DNA of 64,000 nucleotides, taken from assembly GCA_963920575.1 (NCBI GenBank), contig OY986969.1:25149434-25213433 (forward strand), in the 5' to 3' direction. Positions 12,701 to 26,600 of this stretch are shown here, piece by piece (position 1 is the first letter of the stretch; every line of letters begins with the position of its first letter). The notes under the pieces were generated by a model. The model saw nothing but the letters and a program-made list of their open reading frames with translations. It had not been told where the DNA came from and ran no database searches. A program made the translations under genes and the position numbers. The DNA comes from Narthecium ossifragum (Eukaryota; Streptophyta; Magnoliopsida; Dioscoreales; Nartheciaceae).

Positions 12701-13549
12701 AACTTCAGCCCTTATTCCATATTGAAAACTCCCGAAGCTTTTTGTTACCCAGCTCAGCTGATATTTATGGAATGATGCTTTGCTCCTTTTAAATATCATT
12801 GTATTCGATCCATCATCAACAGAAATAGTGAGCTACTTGAAACAACCACGAGGAATGATACCTACCAAATAGTGCTCAGCACAAGGCTGAAAGCATACAA
12901 AGGATAGAGCCACATTACCTGAAAAGAACAGGCACAACATCAGATTATTGCTTATTAAAGAACGATGTTCGACAATAAAAACAGCAGTTTTAACAACATT
13001 AACCAAAAAAGAAAGTTAGAAATAAGAGAAGATTATAGAAAACTTGCATAGAATAGCTGGGTAAGGAACGATCGCAACAAGGAATATAGCGGTAGGGCTG
13101 ACTCATATCCGCAGAGGCCTTGCGAACCGGATCCCTCGCATTTCTCCGGAAGAATCCACGACAGGACCGGGACGACAACCGAAGTTAACACGAATATGCT
13201 GCAATAGATAGCTTGAATCAGAAGCAGGCTGGAAATTGGTTGATTCCTAGGTCTTACATCGACCGATGACATGGACAAATAGCAACAGCATCAGTTAACC
13301 TTCCCAAATAGATGAAACCATTGAGGAGAAAACACTGGCCGGTCCTTATCGCCAGAATCCTCGAACTAATGAAATAGAATTCGGTTAGAAATTGGGAGAA
13401 GAGAACATAGAATGCTAGGATAGGAGAGGGGAGGAGAGTCGAGACCTGGAACAGAGGATGGCGACTCTATGGAGGCAGCAAGCTTCTCTGAACCCCGCGA
13501 GCCAAAAGAGGATCGCTTGTTTGGCGCGAGAAGGCGAGGAATCCCTCAT
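9799..13549 (-). CDS. EI24 (etoposide-induced protein 2.4) homolog, ER multi-pass membrane protein
   Basis: Eleven exons on the minus strand: 13549-13446, 13365-13300, 13198-13048, 12918-12866, 12352-12218, 12078-12015, 11812-11727, 11583-11501, 11281-11205, 10079-9964, 9844-9799. They join in frame to 326 aa. Family landmarks in order: LWLAGFREACCLHR-like start (here FWLAGFREACCLHR), RTGQCFLLNG, hydrophobic VLTSVVVPVLSWILPE, YPLYAFSLVLSTIWYNDIAK, GIGELSYSILLLSMFF, YVGRFINFLLLSWIYAYYCFEYKW and GSPCVLPTLYYS. EI24 proteins are ER membrane proteins; in animals they are linked to p53-induced growth arrest and autophagy, and the plant role is poorly defined. The start is the first ATG in frame with the conserved N-terminus. 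The third intron fits only a GC donor (TAT then GCAAGT at 13047-13042), which restores FYVMWLYPLY; the nearest GT would shift the frame. A MITE lies in the intron at 10080-11204. Confidence 0.93.
10727..10955. mobile_element. MITE with GTGTTTGGTTT-type ends, in an EI24 intron
   Basis: The left end is GGGGTGTTTGGTTTGGAAA and the right end is AACAAACTAAACACATTTTCC, roughly its inverted complement. The interior is a long imperfect palindrome rich in TTTTC/GAAAA. GGGGTGTTTGGTTT termini are typical of hAT-like MITEs in plants (established). The insertion is wholly intronic. Confidence 0.6.
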
Positions 13550-14623
13550 CGAACGAGGCGATAAGAGGAGACGAGAGGAGAACTATGATGGTCTGGTTCG
13601 CGCACGCATCCCGGGATGCGTGCCTAATAAGGGCGCTTCCGTCTAAGTTGATGAGTCTTAACTCTTAACTAAGACCGTCTACTAATTACTAAAATTAACA
13701 CGGTATAAGGCCGTAGCGGGCGGCCCATTATTAGCATACAGCATTAGGCCCAAGAACAATGTTATGCGTACTCCCGTGGGGGACTTTACGCGGTATGCCT
13801 GTCCATGGCGGCAGCTGGCGAGGCGTAAACCGTACCTCCCTCAGATTACGCATATCACCATTCTAGACCCAATATGAAAGTCACCCGACTTCCCAATATT
13901 AAAGTCACCTGACCTCAACGTTAATGGATACGATAAAAAGCCTTGAGCTATTCGGAATTAAGCTTTGTATATTTTGTAAGGCTTCGCTTTTAACTGGCTA
14001 AATGGGGCTCGAACCAGAAATGGAATGAAGTTGAATTAAGGAACATGGAAAAGGCCCAGAGGATTTCAAAATGAAATGTACGGGTACAACCAGCTGCAAC
14101 TTTGTGAGAGATACGCGGAAAATAAATGAAATGACTACAACTCTTTCCTTTAAAAAAGAAAAAGAAAAAAAGGAGAGATACAACTCGAACAACCCATGTC
14201 AAAAAGATAGCATACACCTCAAGAAACAATTAGAAAACCTGGAACAAAATCAGTGGTAATAACCAAAAACGATCCACTGACACAATGTAAATATTTTCTT
14301 CTATACGTGTACAGATAATGAATGAGGTCGAACGCCTCCAAAGCATCAATGAGAAACCGGACACATTGACCTGTATAAACCCCTTGACTCGATATCTGTC
14401 ATCCAATATCATACATGATTCCATGGCTGCCAAATCTGCAATGGGCCGAAATCAGAAAACCTGCTGATTACCGCCAGTTCTTGCGCTCTCCGCAGTCCGT
14501 ATCGGGTTTGTCCCAGCCCGATCATCAGGTACTCAACTTTATCCATCTCAAATACACAATGGAAAGACACATGGCACCAAATAATCACAAATCCGCCAAA
14601 TAATTAGGACTAGAGGATGGCTA
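13550..14623. other. Intergenic region between EI24 and transportin-1
   Basis: Holds the EI24 5' UTR and promoter on the left and the transportin 3' UTR on the right. No gene or clear TATA box was seen. A GC-richer patch at 13740-13850 and a short direct repeat (AATATGAAAGTCACCCGACTT, then AATATTAAAGTCACCTGACC, at 13872-13915) are the only structure noted. Confidence 0.5.
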
Positions 14624-17600
14624 TCACACTTGATATCTTGACAACTTTTGCACTGCGGATGGCTCTAATGTGGATATACACTGTTCCCAAGCTCCCGTAC
14701 CAAGCATCTGCTACATATAGTTGTGTTAATTCTGAACTGATGTACATTGCAGAAAAGTCTACTACACCAACATAGGTATACCTGTTTATAGCCATTCAAA
14801 ACAAGGCAAACTTCATTGTGTAGATCCTCACTCCTGATTTCCTGACAGGAATACATCAAATCAGCTAAACAGATCGAAATACCCAATTTGCTTTGGTAGG
14901 TCTAGTATGACTCACATGCCAACTAGCGATAGCTCTGCACATGTACGCAAGTGAACTCACAGCACCTGATGGATTAGCCCTCACCTACAAAGTCAACTAT
15001 TATATTGTAAGCATGTCATTGAGAAAGTTGTGCTGCCCATGTAATCACAAAAATATTAGTGTACCATTGCGCAAAGACCACGGAATGCATCTTCCTTTTC
15101 ATAATCATCTCGGATCCTGCACAACTCAATTTTTTCATAACACATTCATGTATGAGGAGAGGAAAGCTAGAAACAACCTGGCCGCAATCATTCCCACATA
15201 TGTTCAAATACAGTATATGTTTTTGGAAGCATTAATCAGCCAAAAGAAAATGGGTTGTCTTACATGCATAAAGCAGAGCACCAATGCTGCATGAAATGTT
15301 CCATGTGGGGTGCTACAAGATCTGGACAGACCCAGCCAAGCCTCCCAAGAGTGATAGCACTATTTTCTAGGAGTGATTTGTTGAAACCCTATCAAGCAAA
15401 GGAAAAATATAAGACACGAGATGCAGAAAGCTCAAAAGAACAAGCAAACTCACCTCTGCATTCTGTAGGATAGGGACTAAGCATGAGATAACTGTCAACA
15501 CAATAGGAGAAATTTCTTGGTGAACCTGCAAGGCAGCAGTAGACTCTTGGTCGGAATTCAGATATTCATATAATAGGATGAGGGAATCCAATGGAACCTT
15601 AAGTATATGATGCATGTACGCAAAAGAGCATTTAAATGCACATGAAAACAAGTGCTAGAATGGGTGTAATCATATATAATTTCCTGATGTCTGTCAACCC
15701 ATAATTGGGAGTTCTAATATCACTAATAGCCAACTATGATGTCAGTTTAAAGGTCTTAGAACATAAAAGAACAAGCGTGGTATAGGGTGAGGAGGCAGAT
15801 TTTGTCAACATCCATTAAACTGACAACACACTTTCTGGTCAAAATAGTGTAACACAATTTTTTCTTGACCCTTCGGATCCAGATTTCCAAGCTAGATTAA
15901 TCAGCCAACTCGAATCAAATATGAACCATTCAAAGTTATTAATCCTCTGACGATTTAACTTGGATCGGTTTGCCGGGGGAACTATTTGGCTACTTTCAGT
16001 TTGGATATTTCCAAATTTCACCGAATCAAATAGAGCAAAAGAGGCACTAAGAGTAGCACTAACCTTTACGGCTAATTCTCCAATTGCCCAACAGGCATTA
16101 TTTGCTACTGACACAGCTTCCTTCATAGCATGAGCACTCTGCAACAGCCCAACTGTATAAGCAAAATCATGCAAGGGCGCAAGCACACTGAATGTACCAA
16201 GAAGTTAGTACGTACCAGCTGTTTGACTGCAATGTTGAGAAACTCTGATAGGCGAGAATGCAGGTGAACAGGACAAACCTAGTAATGTATCATTGAAACC
16301 ATAGAGCAAGTAAGAAAATTTGCATATGACAAAAAAGTTCGTGGCGTGAGGACCAATCGGGTGATAACCAAAGTTTCAACTCACTCTAGCAAGATCTCCA
16401 AGTAGTGCAAGGGCACTTTGCCGAATATCAGCTGCATCATCCATGCAGCATTGCAAAAGTAAGTCTCTCAAGTTACTTTGAGCAACCTAGAAATAAAAAG
16501 GACGAAATCAGTACATACCAATCTCTGGCAGAGAACGCATTCACAAAAACTGCAGGTAATGCAGGTACCGCATACCAACAAATAGAGATATGTTTATCAA
16601 CTCAGAAACAATTTGCTAGCTGCAACAATCCAATAAAGTCCATATTTGACCAAGAAACTAAAGAATTCTTTGGACAAATACAACATATATACTAAAAGTT
16701 TTCCCATGCTCACAGCTAGAAAAACAAATCTTTCAGAATGGCCAAAAAAAGATTCTGCAATCCACTATAATACACAAAATTTGAGATGCAGAGCAAAAAG
16801 CAATGAGTGGTTACCAGGCTCTCTATACCAGCGCCAAGACCTTCAGCAAGTCCTGATAATAGGTCCAAGGAGCAGACAATGAATTCCTTGTCATACTGAA
16901 CACCAGCAGTGGCATGATCAATCTGCAAACAAAGAATACTCCCAAGCAATAAGGATACAATTAGCTGATTAAAAAACAAATCATGAAAAGTTGGTAGATC
17001 TTAGCAGTCTCAAAAGATCATGATCAGAGACAATAGTTAGCTAAATTTTCTAAACCCTCCGTGACCAAGTAATAGCTCCCAACCAGAATCATACCATGAA
17101 GCCTTGTCTGAACGGTTAAGACATGCATAGCTTCAAAGCAAAGAAAATGATAGATGAGCAACTATAAGCAGTAGTGGAAAACAAATGGTGGAAAATTTCG
17201 AGTGGCCTGACCAAAGCCTTACATGTCAAGAAAAATTGGAACCTCAAAAAAAGAATGCATGAAAACACCAGCAGCAGAGAATATTAAGACAAGCCACGAA
17301 GAAAACATGACATAGTTAAAAAGAAGCTGCAGTTTGAGCTTTGGGAAAAATCACAGATGAACAAATAAGAGGATAAGGTTGTTCACGGACTGCTAACAAG
17401 AGCTCGCCTACTGAAAGGCTTGCCACTAGCATGTATGAGCATGATACTATCAAGGTCACAACAAAGATCTATCAATTCGTTCAACCATTAAAATGACAAT
17501 GGTTTCTGGTCTCAATCAGTCAAGAGAGAGAACTTGATATGGACTTGATATGGGCCATTTTTCCCACTAAGACACACTGCAAGCAGAAAGCCAAAGACTG

Positions 17601-20600
17601 ACATACTCTAGAAACATGATGTACTGAATTCCATTAGGATTAAATGTCAGAAATCTGAATAATCTGGCTTCATTCCACGAACGATCCCTGTCTGATAATA
17701 CGCCTCTTAATACCATGGTTCTTCCAGTAAAATTACCTTACCTTATAATAATGCAGGAAGATTTTAAAAACTTTACAAAATAAGAAGACTCAAGTGTTTT
17801 AGTAAATTTCATGTCCTATATTTGAAGAACACTAAAACTCTTCAAACTAATGATAGTAGTTTTACTGACAGGATTACCCGTTACAGCTAACTGACCTTTG
17901 CTAACTGCTGTATCTGGATCAGATTGATACACCGCTGGAATACTGGTTCAGCAAACTGACTAAAGCCAGGTCCTAAAGCCTGAAATAGCAAAAAATAACA
18001 CATCACTAAAGGACGAAATCATATTTTGATATGATTCACATTGATTCTTTTTTCCCCAATTTTGTAGGAAAAAACATATGCAATCTAAACAGCAGGTCTT
18101 ACACAATCGCAGCAGAATGGCTAGCTAATAAATGGAAGGAAAAAACCAGGTGAGAGCAAAATTGTCGTCATTTATGATGCTTGGTAGACACATAAAAACA
18201 ATGTGTGATATGCTTTTTTTTTTCTAATGCCCATTTGTTATTTTCCAACCCACTTCTTGACTTGTCCCTCTGTATCCATAACAAAAAATGAAAAAGGAAA
18301 TGACCAAGAAGAAGAATTTGCAATAGCAATGCAATTAAATGGCTTTAATACACTAAGAATTCCATCAACATGTTGTTGTGCCTAGAATCTAAATCCAGGT
18401 CTGAAGCTTTTACCGAACCTCCAAGGATTTCCATACCGGCCGGCACATGTCCGTGCCGCCCGGTATGTACCGAACCGGCAGCTAAAAACAAAAATCTTTG
18501 AAAAGGGAGGAGAGAGAAAGAAAGGAAAGGAGGGGTGACGTGAATTTGGGGGTTTGAGTGAGTGCTGATAAGCTAAAAACAAAAATCGATATGTTATTTA
18601 TCATTAGTTTTTATTTATCAATGCTAGGCCTCATATAAATGTTATTTATTATTATTTTTTATTTAATGATGGTAATTAGTAACATTTTTTTATTTAATAA
18701 TGATTGATTTAGCCTTCTTTTTTATCTAATAATGGTAACTTTTAAATAATTAAATGTATCATATGAAAATTTTAAATTTTATGTTAATAATTATTTTAGT
18801 TATTATATTACTTTTTGATGCTATTTAGTTTTTTTAATGACTTATTCATGTTAATTCTTACGTTAATTGTTGATGCTATTTTCTATGTTAATTACTTCCG
18901 ATAATTTTCATATTAATTGATAAATGTTGTATTTTACATCAAAATTAATTCAAATTGGTGGACAAATGAGAAAACTAGTATTTGTCCATATTTGAAGGTG
19001 TTAAAAAAAAGTTTGAAAATTTTCATGAATTTTATGTTGGAATGCTATCTGTTTTTGAGTTCTACTAGAAACATTTATCTTAGACTACCGGATGATAGAT
19101 TATAGTTAGTCTGAAAAAGAGCTTGGTGTGTACTCATATAAGAGATGTATTGAGCCGTTGATTATGTGTCATGTATTGTATTATACTACTTTGATATGTT
19201 TTCACGCCAATTAGAGATATTGAAAACGAGTGAATTTCACTCATCTTGACCGACACCGGCGCGTACCGGTCCGGCACGGCGCGTACCGTATCGGCGGGTT
19301 GCCGGCACGGCGCATGCCACCGGCATGGCAATCTATGCGAACCTCTATCCATCAAAGCTAAGCATTATAGCCAACTCTTTTCGCTGTTGGTAAGTAGCTT
19401 TGGATCATGACAATCAAGACGAGTTCCATTCAATCATTACGCATTAACTCTAGAATCCATGTTAATTACCAATGCCAAGAAACAATGGCATCTAACCAGG
19501 ATGCACACTTTATTCTCTAACCAAGTTACCAAACCATAAACCCCAACTACCTGTTGACTAGGACCATTGTTTAAGCAATGTTTAGCCATCAATTTGCCAC
19601 TTAATTATGTAGTTTCATGCAAGCTTGCGCCTGCATCCTTCTATAAGCACATTTTATCCCTCTATAGTAACACATTCATCGTATAAGCCTATATGCATCC
19701 CTCAAGTTTGACCATAATCTGAAGCAGCAGAAATGTGCTGTATAAAGAAAGAATCACCAAGCCATTCAATATCAAAAAAGAAAGAACCAAATATGAAGTC
19801 AACAGGCCAGAAAGTAGAAAGACTACCTGTGCTATGGATGTGAAGCATTCGAGCAATGGAAACAAATCCTTGTCAGAATTAGAAAGTTGCTGCCATTTTG
19901 AGATTAATGGCGGCATCAAGATTTCAAGATGTTTAGGCTGAAATAATGAAGGCAAAGAATCAGCAGGGGAAGGGACGATTTCTTCTTAAACACCGAAAAC
20001 ACAAGAAAGATCAAGTAAAGAAACCTGGAAAACAAAGTACCTGATTCAGCTCACCCCCAACTGCATCTGCCAGCGTGCCTATAGCATCATACACAATTCG
20101 GAGGTTACGTCTCTGGAAACAGCAAGTGACCATGAGAATGGAGAAAAACTGTCACAAGAACATCATGATAGTGCTAGCAAGCATAAAGCTGGAAGATCTG
20201 TATTACTTTATCAAACTAATTTCAACGCTTTCAGTTTTCGGTCAAAATGCATGATTTGAGTTCCTAGACCAGCGAGTTAAATAAAGTAAGGGGTTAATAG
20301 TTACTTGATATTTCCCATAAGCACACATGAGGTGCTGCAAAATGCTTTCCAGCCGCGGAGCCAATTCCTCTGCAGCTTCCTGTCAACATGACAAACTACA
20401 GTTACATGGGTAAATAAAATGAAACAGCTGGCATTATTGCATAACTGCACAAGAAACCTCTTCCAGAGTTGCGAAAGCTGAACAAGAAGCCTCTTGCACT
20501 CTCTTATTGGAATCCAATATTCTCCGGAGAAGTCCCATAAGAACTTTATCAAACTGCTCATGTCCATTTTGACTACCAATGCCCTATATCAGCAAGTAAA

Positions 20601-23600
20601 ATCATGATAAGTGCACCTTACTATCTTCTTTCATCTAAATAGAGATACCAATGATGTATATGGATAAGAAAGACAAAAATTTCAAAGTTTATAGACATTT
20701 GAGTTATTGAAATCAAGAGGCATGGCCGTTCACTTAGTAAAATGCTGTCAGAAAAACTTTTGGTCACATTTATCATCCAGAAATTGGTAGTATAAGAAAC
20801 TTCACCGATAACAAAGCCAACAGAATAGAAAGTATTCAGCTCCAACGATCAGATTTGGCAAAGTGCCCATATAACTGGAGTTAGTGGAAGTCATGATATC
20901 AGCCTAAAACTTCGGGAAAAAAGCCTTTCTGTCTAACTTGGCCCTTTATGAATCTTTTGAAAGAGGAAACAGCTGATAAAGAGTACTTTAGTTAAATGAA
21001 TTTTAAAGCAAGAAAAAATTTGTGAAGTAAGAAAAGTTAAAGGCCTTGTCTCATATGTCAGACCTAAAATCAACTATAAAGATACTCAAGGGCCTGTAGT
21101 TATTTTTCATCCCCTTTTCTCGTTACATTCCTCTCCACTCTTCCTCCCCCATTTATGACAACATTCAGCACATTTTTCTTGCTACATTTGATAAAGAATC
21201 ACAATTGCATTTATCCTCAGGCTTAGTCCATCAGTAACCATTGTACCACTTCTATTCAAAATATGAAAATAGATAACCAAATAACAGGCTAAAGAGAAGT
21301 TCTTCACAATACGAAGAAATATTAGGTGGATGCTTGCATATCATGTTCAGTGCATCTCTAATTGCAGGTGGAAAAGAGTATAAAGTGGTTGCAATGGAAA
21401 AGAAAGATTATCAACTTTAACAAGAGCTGGAAAATCTCAAGCTTTCTACCAATAAGTATAGAAACAAGGAAGAGTGCAGAATAACAATCAGTGAACTATA
21501 CTATTGACAGAAAATTAACAGCATAGCGTTCTTTTACTTGCTGTCGTAGCAAAGAAGTGGAGTACCTGAACGATGAATTTACTATAACGAGAAAGCGTCC
21601 AACAGGTGATGCTCCGTATAAGAGGAAATTTATCATCTAAAAGTGGTATAAGGAATGTGACTATCTGCAAGCAAAATAAACTGAGACTCAATGTACAGAA
21701 CAGCCATTGTTGCAAGAACAAGTAAACAAACCATATGTGTGATACAAAATAACCTTATACATGCCACTAGCTGGTAAATAATGTACTGGACAATCATCAT
21801 AGCCTAGACGCAAACAACAATTTCTAAAAAGGATACATGTCCAATCAAGGAAGAACTCGGAACTTGCTATCTTATTGCCTAGAATACAAACTTTCTCATC
21901 TGTCGGATAGACAGGGTCATGAAAATGTTGTGTGCAAACTTAGAATACTAAATGCCAAACAAGGATGAAGCAAAAGAGAATATGACTGCAAGAGATTAAA
22001 ACCATTAATAGCATCTTATAAGGAAACATATTCTACTTGTAGAAGCAGAAGGCAGATTATGTTCTTAATACGGAAATGATGACTCCTTGGCAAGGCAAAA
22101 AAAAAAAATTGTACAAACTTCAACCACCTTTTACAAAATATGTGGGATGAGTACCTCAGGAAGATAGGGATAAAGACCGCTGATACATCCCTCCGCTATG
22201 GCACCAATTGCTAAAACGGCAGCTTCCCTTTCCTTCCAGGTGCTGTCAGTTGTTATGCCTGCGAGCTTGGACTGCAAAAACATTAACCAATTACTGGCAC
22301 GAAAATACAGTCATTCACATTAGCTACACAGCTGATAAACATGCAGATACACTTACATACTATGTTTCTGCCAGAATCATGTCTAGGAAAAGCAGCAAGG
22401 ATTGTTAAATATCAAGAACATAATATTTAACTCTAATCTGCCTCTCCTAAACCACCCACCTTATAATTGACATATCAACCTTGAAGCATGTCGCATTGGC
22501 GTCCTTGTAAAATTGCCATTAGACGCTTAAAGACATGATAGAAGGAAAGGGGAGGTGCGAGTTCATAAGTAGTGAACCAATTCAAACCTACGTTATGCTC
22601 AAATTAGAGCCCACAGGATGTAGCCAAAGCACACAAGAGAGTCTACTTGCGAAAGCACACGATCAACAGCTGGAGTTGGGCAATTCAAGCCTATGTTATA
22701 TTGCCAAAATAGCGTGCACTCACCTTCAATTTGTAGATTATAGAAAGTGGTATGCACAAAAAACCGTTGAACAATCAACATTGAAATATCAATCGATGAT
22801 AGAGCTAAAAGAACAACTAAATCAACCGATTTATCACGGTAAGATTCCAAAGGTTTGTCCCAAAAACCACAAGAAAACAAAATCCTCTTCCGGAAAAGCA
22901 TGATCAAGTGATTACAATATGTGATAGTATAGCAACTCCATCCTCTTAAGTCGCAAAGCAGATAATCTGCTGAGTGGCCACACTTTTCTTTGGGATGAGG
23001 GATAAACATAAAAGAACAGAATAACAACACCCATAGCAATCAAAAAGGAAAAGAAAAAAGAAAATCGAACTAATGTTACCTGGATTAGAGGCATCAAGGT
23101 CGGAAGAATCCCATCTCCAAATACATTGGACAGGACATCTAGTCCAGCTGCACTGCATTTCCTTAGATTCCATACATTGACAATATCCTCATCCTATAAG
23201 TAACAGCATTCTACGGTGAGACAAGGCTTGAAAATTAGTGGCAAAGTCAAATTACGTCAGATTGAGCATTTTATTTTAAGAACTCAGGTAACAAAAATTG
23301 GCAATCAAATACCAAAAGCAAATTAATACAAAAAAAAAGCAGAAAGGTGATAAAACAGCAATCTGGAAATAAGGAACTTTGTTTGGGATATATACATCTT
23401 CTTCTCCATTGTCAGATCCATGAAATCGTGAGGAATGGAAACGAGGCTTCAGATCCTGCAGAACAATATTTTCGTTTCTCTCAGCTGAACAAACTCCAAA
23501 AAAAGAATAGAAAATGATGAGTTGATTGACAACTGCTAAACACAAATCGAAAACAAAGACCTGATCTCTGTCTGGGAAGGACTCATCTTCCTGCAATAAA

Positions 23601-26600
23601 CTAACAGGTGTTAGGAGACATAACATCCGGAGTTACAACAAAAACAAAAGTTTCGGAATTAACTTCATCAGGAAAAACGCACAACTGATAACTTACATCA
23701 GCGTCAAGAAGAGACTCATCATCATCAGCATACACCATATTTGATAACAAAACCTATATATATCAAAATTGAGCCCACATAGATTAAGTGTATGACAATT
23801 TAACTCTGGAAAAAAAATTGAACTCTTGGTCAGGGCATGAGCTATACAGGAATCAGGCGAGGTAAAAACGCTCTTAAGCCATCAGGAGACAGATTAGCAT
23901 CACAGTATGCAGACCTGAATCAGTCAATGATGAAGAAATCCTTAATAGATGGATCAACGAGTGCACTGATCATACCAATACTACAATAGGTTTAACCCAT
24001 ATCTAGCAAAATTCAGCCAGATCTTAACCAAACATTTAAGATTAACTTCTGAAACAAAAATAATGCATGGAAAATAAGAAGGCGACGACTATATACGATA
24101 ACCCATGTAAAGGGTACATTGCTTTCTCTTTTTCCCAATATATGCGCTTGTCTATAGCAATGTTCTTCACCTAGCAATGAAACTCTAACAAAGTTTCTCA
24201 TCCTCCTCCAATATCATCAGCTTAATTTGGTGTTCAATTAATCACATCTTACACAGCAGATCAGAGTGTGACACTATCAGTGACGCAACAGCTATCTAAG
24301 TGAAAAGAAGAAAAAAGATATTGAAAACTGGAATAGGGACCAATATAAACAAATTAATATTGGAACCAGATGATATGATATGTCACAGACAATTTTTTTA
24401 CACTAAAATAAAAGCCCATGCAGCAAGGTTTGTTGTCTTCAAAATTTAGTAAACGAGCTATCGAAAAAAAACAGCTTTATCATGTACTTTTGTGTGAATT
24501 ACTCTACATGAAAAAAATAATCTGGAGTAGCTGAGCAAAAGCATACTCGAGTCCAAAGGGACGACAAGGAATAAAAACTCCCACGTAACGCAAGTCTTGA
24601 GCATGCTCTTAAAAAAAAAATCATAAGATAAAGTAGGCAGCGAAGTGTAAGCATCACCTTGCTTTCAACTATTAACAACTTTATAGAAAAATAAAACACA
24701 TTCAAGCTACTGATTTAAAAAGAACAAGACATTCTTCATAATGGTATAACATCAGACATTTACTTGGCTTATCTTCCCTTTATGTACCTAACATACGATA
24801 CTAACATCAGACATTTACTTGGCTTATCTTCCCTTTTATGTACATAACATTCCATGTTCCTGAATCACTACATTATAATTCTACTTCAAAAACCAGATGA
24901 GGTGATACAGAGAAGTATCGAGCCAAATTTATTAGAACAAAGGACCTCGTATGTTAGAGGCTAGGAGATAATGTAAGCGTCATTTAAGTACAATCTCAAG
25001 CTTCAAATAACGACACAATCATGGAACATACCAAAATTCGCAAGACTCAAGAGCAACTTCATCATCATCATCTTTATTAGCTTGCAAGATGTACTCAATT
25101 ACATTGTTTAGATGTGGCTGCAACAAGAGACCAAATATAAGAATCAAAAGCATATACAGAGAGCATAACAAGAAAGCATAAAAATCTTGCAAATTAAACT
25201 AATTATTTGATCATTCACCAATGCAACAATTGGCTCAGTAATCCATGAGGACTGTTCCACTTTCTCATAAAAAAAATAAAAACTTCTAAGAATCAACAAA
25301 AATCTTTTGAACCTTGCTAACAAGAAAACATATTAGCATGCACTGCACAGAGAATTATCCTAACAAATTCACTTACCTCCAGGAAAGATGGCTGGACTTC
25401 TATTAGTTGAACCAAGGCACTGCAAACCTGTGGACCATCGAAACAATACCAACAAAGATACATGAAAGAGATATAGCAATAGGTGGCAAGTGCTTTGGAA
25501 CTTAAAGAAAGACGTAGAATATCCAATCACCAGGAAACCACGCTTTGAAGACAATGTCAAGCATTTAAAAAGTGAAACCAAAATAAGGAAGAAAAAAAAC
25601 TAGGGCATGTTGAATCAATTCAAGCCAAAAGGTATGATTATAGGTGCAAAGTTCCCATGTTTCGGAGATCATGAAAAATAGTTGATGATGAATGTCCCGG
25701 TTTGTTCGTATTAGCTTTCCCCAAGGCATAATGAATTTGGAAAATGCTGATTCATGTAGCCACACACAAGAGATGCAAATTTCAAACAGCACATTTTAAG
25801 AATTTTGCATACCAGCTTTCGCACATCAGCAGCAGGGTCCTGAGCGAGAAGAAACAAACCCTGGAGATATCGATCCATTGCCTGAAGTAAAGCCTGCAAA
25901 ATTATGTGTTTCAACACATCTTACATCAAAAAGACACCCAAAGTCCAATCTTTTTGGTATGTTACATTATAGGAGATTTACTTACTGCAGGCATCATTAA
26001 AATAAACTGATTGATAGAACCCAAAGCGAGCTTTCTCAGAATGACATGTGGTGACTGAAAAAACTGTCAAATCAGGAAAATACAACCGATCAAGAATTTA
26101 ACTTCCAACAATCCAAACACTGCAAAACTACTAATATTCAACCAAAATGTAGATAACAAATGAATCATAAACTTCCCCTCTAAACAAAATCACCTGCAAT
26201 AATCGGGGCAAGAAAATGTTAATTGGCTGCTCAGACAATCCTGGAACATCCACAGCAAGTTCTTCTGGGACATCCTCACAGATCTGGAGTGCCAAAAAAA
26301 ATTGTTATCATGCACATTTCACACTACAGAAGCAAAACTCATAAGGCACTGAAAGGTTAAGTTCTAGGAAAAAAGCAGTGGTTGCCACGTTGGTCAGCAA
26401 ATACGGACACAAACTGATATGTACCATGCCGATTTATTACCAGCATGATGCATGTAATGACACAAATCGTGCGTTGACATATGTAATAGCTCAGAAGAGC
26501 TTCATGCTGCCGGCACAAAGTCTGTGTCCAGTGCCGGCACACGCCACTAGCATGTCAATCCTTGGACAAGACCAATAAACACGATAACATATCAAACCAT

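Noticed and set aside
13038..13044. GTTTTC donor for EI24 exon 3
   Set aside because: It would put the next exon out of frame; the GC donor four bases earlier restores the family sequence.
22535..22903. 122-aa open frame on the + strand in a transportin intron
   Set aside because: No recognised domain, no splice context and intron-like AT-rich DNA; most likely chance.
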